Assembly: GCA_041484845.1 (NCBI GenBank)
Contig: JBGPIK010000336.1
Span: forward strand, 1 to 7,584
Length of the DNA stretch: 7,584 nt
DNA from: JBGPIK01 sp041484845
Lineage (GTDB): Bacteria; Desulfobacterota; Binatia; UBA9968
Direction: 5' to 3'
Of the stretch, positions 5,592 through 7,584 are shown piece after piece; the first letter of the stretch is position 1, and every line of letters begins with the position of its first letter. The notes under the pieces were generated by a model. It was not told the DNA's origin. It was given only the letters and a program-made list of their open reading frames with translations, and searched no databases. The position numbers were made by a program, and so were the translations under genes.

Positions 5592-6674
5592 CTATAGGTT
5601 GTAAAGGCGCGCTGCGTTCTCACCCATCAATTTCACCTTCAGCTCGTCCGAGAGATCTTTGCGCTTCATAACTTCTTCTACGGTATGGGGGAATTTGGAA
5701 TCGCTATGATTGTAGTCGGTCGCGAAAACAAAGCGCTCCGCGCCGACAAAGTCGGCAACGTAGGGGAGCGTTTTTTCTTCCATTTCGAACGCATAATACA
5801 TTTGCCCGCTGCGCATGTATTCGCTCGGCGGTTTGGTAAGCCACGGAACGGTCGGCTGCAAAAACTCGTAATGCTCGTCCAGACGCTCCATCCAGTAAGG
5901 CACCCAACCGGCGCCGGCCTCCATGAAAGCCACTCGCAATCGCGGAAATCGCTCTAGAAGGCCGCCCACGACGACACAGAGCACGGCAATCATCTGCTCG
6001 AAAGGGTGCGCCAAAGCGTGGGTAAAAAAAGGATGATCAAAGCGCTCGGTCCCTGCCGGCACGCCGTCGCCCGCGCCCACGTGAATGCACACCGGCACGT
6101 TGAGGCGCTCGGCCTCGGTGAAAAACGGATAGAGCTCCGGATCGTCTAGATTTTTTTTCGACGCCGAAGTTGGCGGCGTCGCCACCGCGACAAATTTTAA
6201 TTCCTCGACTGCGCGGCGCAATTCTTTCACCGCTTCGGCTGGATCTTGAATCGCCGTGAGCGCTACTCCCTTAAGTCTGCGCGGAGCGGTCCCGCAATAA
6301 TCGGCGAGCCAGTTGTTGTAAACGCGTGCGACCGCGCACGCCATGTCTTTGTCTTCGACGAAGGGTAAGCTCAGGAAAGGAGAAGTGCCGAAGAGCACCG
6401 CGGCGTCGATGCCTTCGATATCCATGTCTTTGAGGCGTTGGAGCGGATCGACCATTCCCGTCGTCGGCTGCGGATTGCGGTTTCGCGGCGCGCCGACAAA
6501 ACTACAACCTTTGCCGACCGGCTTGGGCGTTAATTTGCCGTCGATCATGACGAAACTGAATCCGCGATTGTCTTTCACGGCGCGCGGCGCGCGCGAGCGG
6601 TAGGGCTCCTCGAGCAGATCCGCCCAAGGAATGTCGCGCTCCAACACGTGGCCATCGGCGTCGATAATGCGCAT
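5592..6674 (-). CDS. Amidohydrolase family 2 (ACMSD-like) metal-dependent enzyme
   Basis: A 360-residue cytoplasmic TIM-barrel enzyme of the Amidohydro_2 family, which hydrolyses or decarboxylates organic acids. No signal peptide is present. The N-terminus MRIIDADGHV puts Asp7-Gly8-His9 where classical members carry HxH. Further expected metal or active-site positions are His198 (CIHVGAGDG), His219 and His223 (HALAHPFEQM), Glu252 (FMEAGAGWVPYWMERLDEH) and Asp320 (FVFATDYNHSDSKFP). The MEAGAGW and ATDYNHSD motifs are typical of the aromatic-acid decarboxylase-like branch, but the substrate cannot be assigned. The ATG at 6674 is preceded by AGAGGA at 9 nt. It follows the edge NMT1-like binding-protein gene after 50 bp on the same strand, so the two are probably cotranscribed. 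The conservative reading is an uncharacterised hydrolase or decarboxylase acting on an imported compound. Confidence 0.9.
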   Translation of the reverse strand: MRIIDADGHVLERDIPWADLLEEPYRSRAPRAVKDNRGFSFVMIDGKLTPKPVGKGCSFVGAPRNRNPQPTTGMVDPLQRLKDMDIEGIDAAVLFGTSPFLSLPFVEDKDMACAVARVYNNWLADYCGTAPRRLKGVALTAIQDPAEAVKELRRAVEELKFVAVATPPTSASKKNLDDPELYPFFTEAERLNVPVCIHVGAGDGVPAGTERFDHPFFTHALAHPFEQMIAVLCVVVGGLLERFPRLRVAFMEAGAGWVPYWMERLDEHYEFLQPTVPWLTKPPSEYMRSGQMYYAFEMEEKTLPYVADFVGAERFVFATDYNHSDSKFPHTVEEVMKRKDLSDELKVKLMGENAARLYNL

Positions 6675-6724
6675 GACCTCTCATCCTCTTGTCAGATACG
6701 GTCTTAGCCGGGCGTGAACCGAGT

Positions 6725-7584
6725 TTACTTCACCTCGCCCGGAAACAGTTTCGATCCGTAGTCGCGATTGACCTCGCGTATGAGCGAGTTGTCGAAGAAT
6801 CTTTTGGGGTCCAACTCGCTGGCTTTCGGAACCGTGGACTGCTCGAGGACGATGCGAATCGCCTCCGGATCGACAGTCATGTCTTTGTTCCAGACCTTGA
6901 GGCCCTCTTGATAGCTTTCTTCGAGAATCTTTTGATCGGAAATTTTCGTGTACTGGGCTTGGATCTTGTTTGCGAATACCGGATCGTCGATGGTTCGTTT
7001 CAAACCGTCGAGATAGCCCATCAAGAATAGCTTCAGCGTGTTGGGATTTTTCTGCATGAAAGAGCGCGCCACGCCGGAGCCCGGCCCGACGACTTTGAGC
7101 TTGCGCTCATAATAGTCGACGATGACCGGAAAGCCTTTGCTCCGGGCAATGTCGCTCTGCGGCGGCGTGAGCACAGCCGCGTCCGCGTTCCCGCTTAAGA
7201 ATGTGCCCAACGCCTCCGGCGGCCCGCGGTGATAGAGTAACTTGATGTCCTTGCCGACTTCCCAACCGCGCTCCTTGGCTGATCTTCGAATGGCGATTTC
7301 TCCAAACGCGCCGACGGAGGTCGTTGCAACCGATTTGCCATGCAGACTTTCAAAGGTCGTCAAGCCTTTCTGCCCGAATAAAAGCAAGGTGCTGCGATCG
7401 ACCGCCGCGGCGATGTAAATCAAATCCGAGCCGCCCACGTTGGCGTGAATGGTCGACGCGCCTCCCTGGTAGATATCCACCCTGCCGGAAATAAGCGCTT
7501 GCGCCGAAGCAGTGGCGCTCACCTGGCTCAAGTTCAGAGTCACCCCGCGCTTGGAGAAGTACCCCGATTCATGAGCGACCAGCA
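6725..7584 (-). CDS. NMT1/SsuA-like substrate-binding protein, 5' end outside window
   Basis: The reading frame is open from the stop codon to the right window edge, giving 285 visible residues; the signal peptide and first strand lie beyond 7584. The first visible residues, LVAHESGYFSKRGVTLNL, match the conserved 'E-x-G-x-F-x-x-x-G' start of lobe 1, so the GTG at 7543 is internal and not the start. Later landmarks are GGASTIHANVGGSDLIYIAA, LHGKSVATTSVGAFGEIAIR, LSGNADAAVLTPP and a helical C-terminal tail with KILEESYQ. The domain order is that of the protein at 1512-2519, with perhaps a quarter of residues identical by eye. It is the upstream partner of the amidohydrolase gene, 50 bp away, which suggests the bound ligand is that enzyme's substrate or precursor. 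The ligand is unknown. Confidence 0.88.
   Translation of the reverse strand, partial: LVAHESGYFSKRGVTLNLSQVSATASAQALISGRVDIYQGGASTIHANVGGSDLIYIAAAVDRSTLLLFGQKGLTTFESLHGKSVATTSVGAFGEIAIRRSAKERGWEVGKDIKLLYHRGPPEALGTFLSGNADAAVLTPPQSDIARSKGFPVIVDYYERKLKVVGPGSGVARSFMQKNPNTLKLFLMGYLDGLKRTIDDPVFANKIQAQYTKISDQKILEESYQEGLKVWNKDMTVDPEAIRIVLEQSTVPKASELDPKRFFDNSLIREVNRDYGSKLFPGEVK

Noticed and set aside
7541..7543. GTG as the start of the right-edge binding protein
   Set aside because: The frame stays open to the window edge and the residues upstream match the conserved family N-terminal region.

Overview
The window is bacterial chromosomal DNA with moderate to high GC. It encodes two Sec-exported periplasmic binding proteins, a lipobox lipoprotein and an oxygen-sensitive class I fumarase, so a Gram-negative cell plan is likely. 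Several NMT1/ThiY-like binding proteins without transporter partners, mixed with Amidohydro_2 enzymes, are a pattern I associate with uncultured soil or groundwater lineages annotated as 'Deltaproteobacteria'/Binatota, Rokubacteria/NC10 or Tectomicrobia. That placement is an inference of low confidence. No tRNA, rRNA, CRISPR array, transposase or phage gene is visible.

Layout. Positions 1-426 are non-coding and rich in palindromes: a perfect 16-bp operator-like palindrome (97-112), a small hairpin repeat (139-165), a composite repeat 'element A' (252-376) and a REP-like hairpin (397-419). Next come two minus-strand solute-binding protein genes read as 1512-2519 then 427-1416: an NMT1/SsuA-like protein followed by a FbpA/type-1-like protein. 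The 575-bp divergent intergenic region 2520-3094 carries a candidate promoter for the binding-protein pair. It also holds a second, better-preserved composite repeat ('element B', 2690-2826) and two abutting hairpins, one with a perfect 21-bp purine/pyrimidine stem, just before the plus-strand fumarase gene (3095-4717). A 14-bp-arm hairpin lies between the convergent fumarase and lipoprotein genes. The minus strand then carries a 199-residue lipoprotein with a duplicated beta-rich domain (4780-5379), an Amidohydro_2 hydrolase/decarboxylase-like enzyme (5592-6674) and, 50 bp upstream of the enzyme, a second NMT1-like binding protein cut by the window edge (6725-7584).

How the parts relate. Fumarase is a TCA-cycle enzyme and looks like a monocistronic unit. 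The two binding-protein genes probably form one operon, and the edge binding protein plus amidohydrolase a second, suggesting uptake or sensing of an organic compound coupled to its hydrolysis or decarboxylation. No permease or ATPase gene lies in the window, so the transport partner must be elsewhere. I see no clear new multi-gene system. The most unusual signal is the pair of same-orientation composite palindromic repeats that bracket the two-gene binding-protein cassette.
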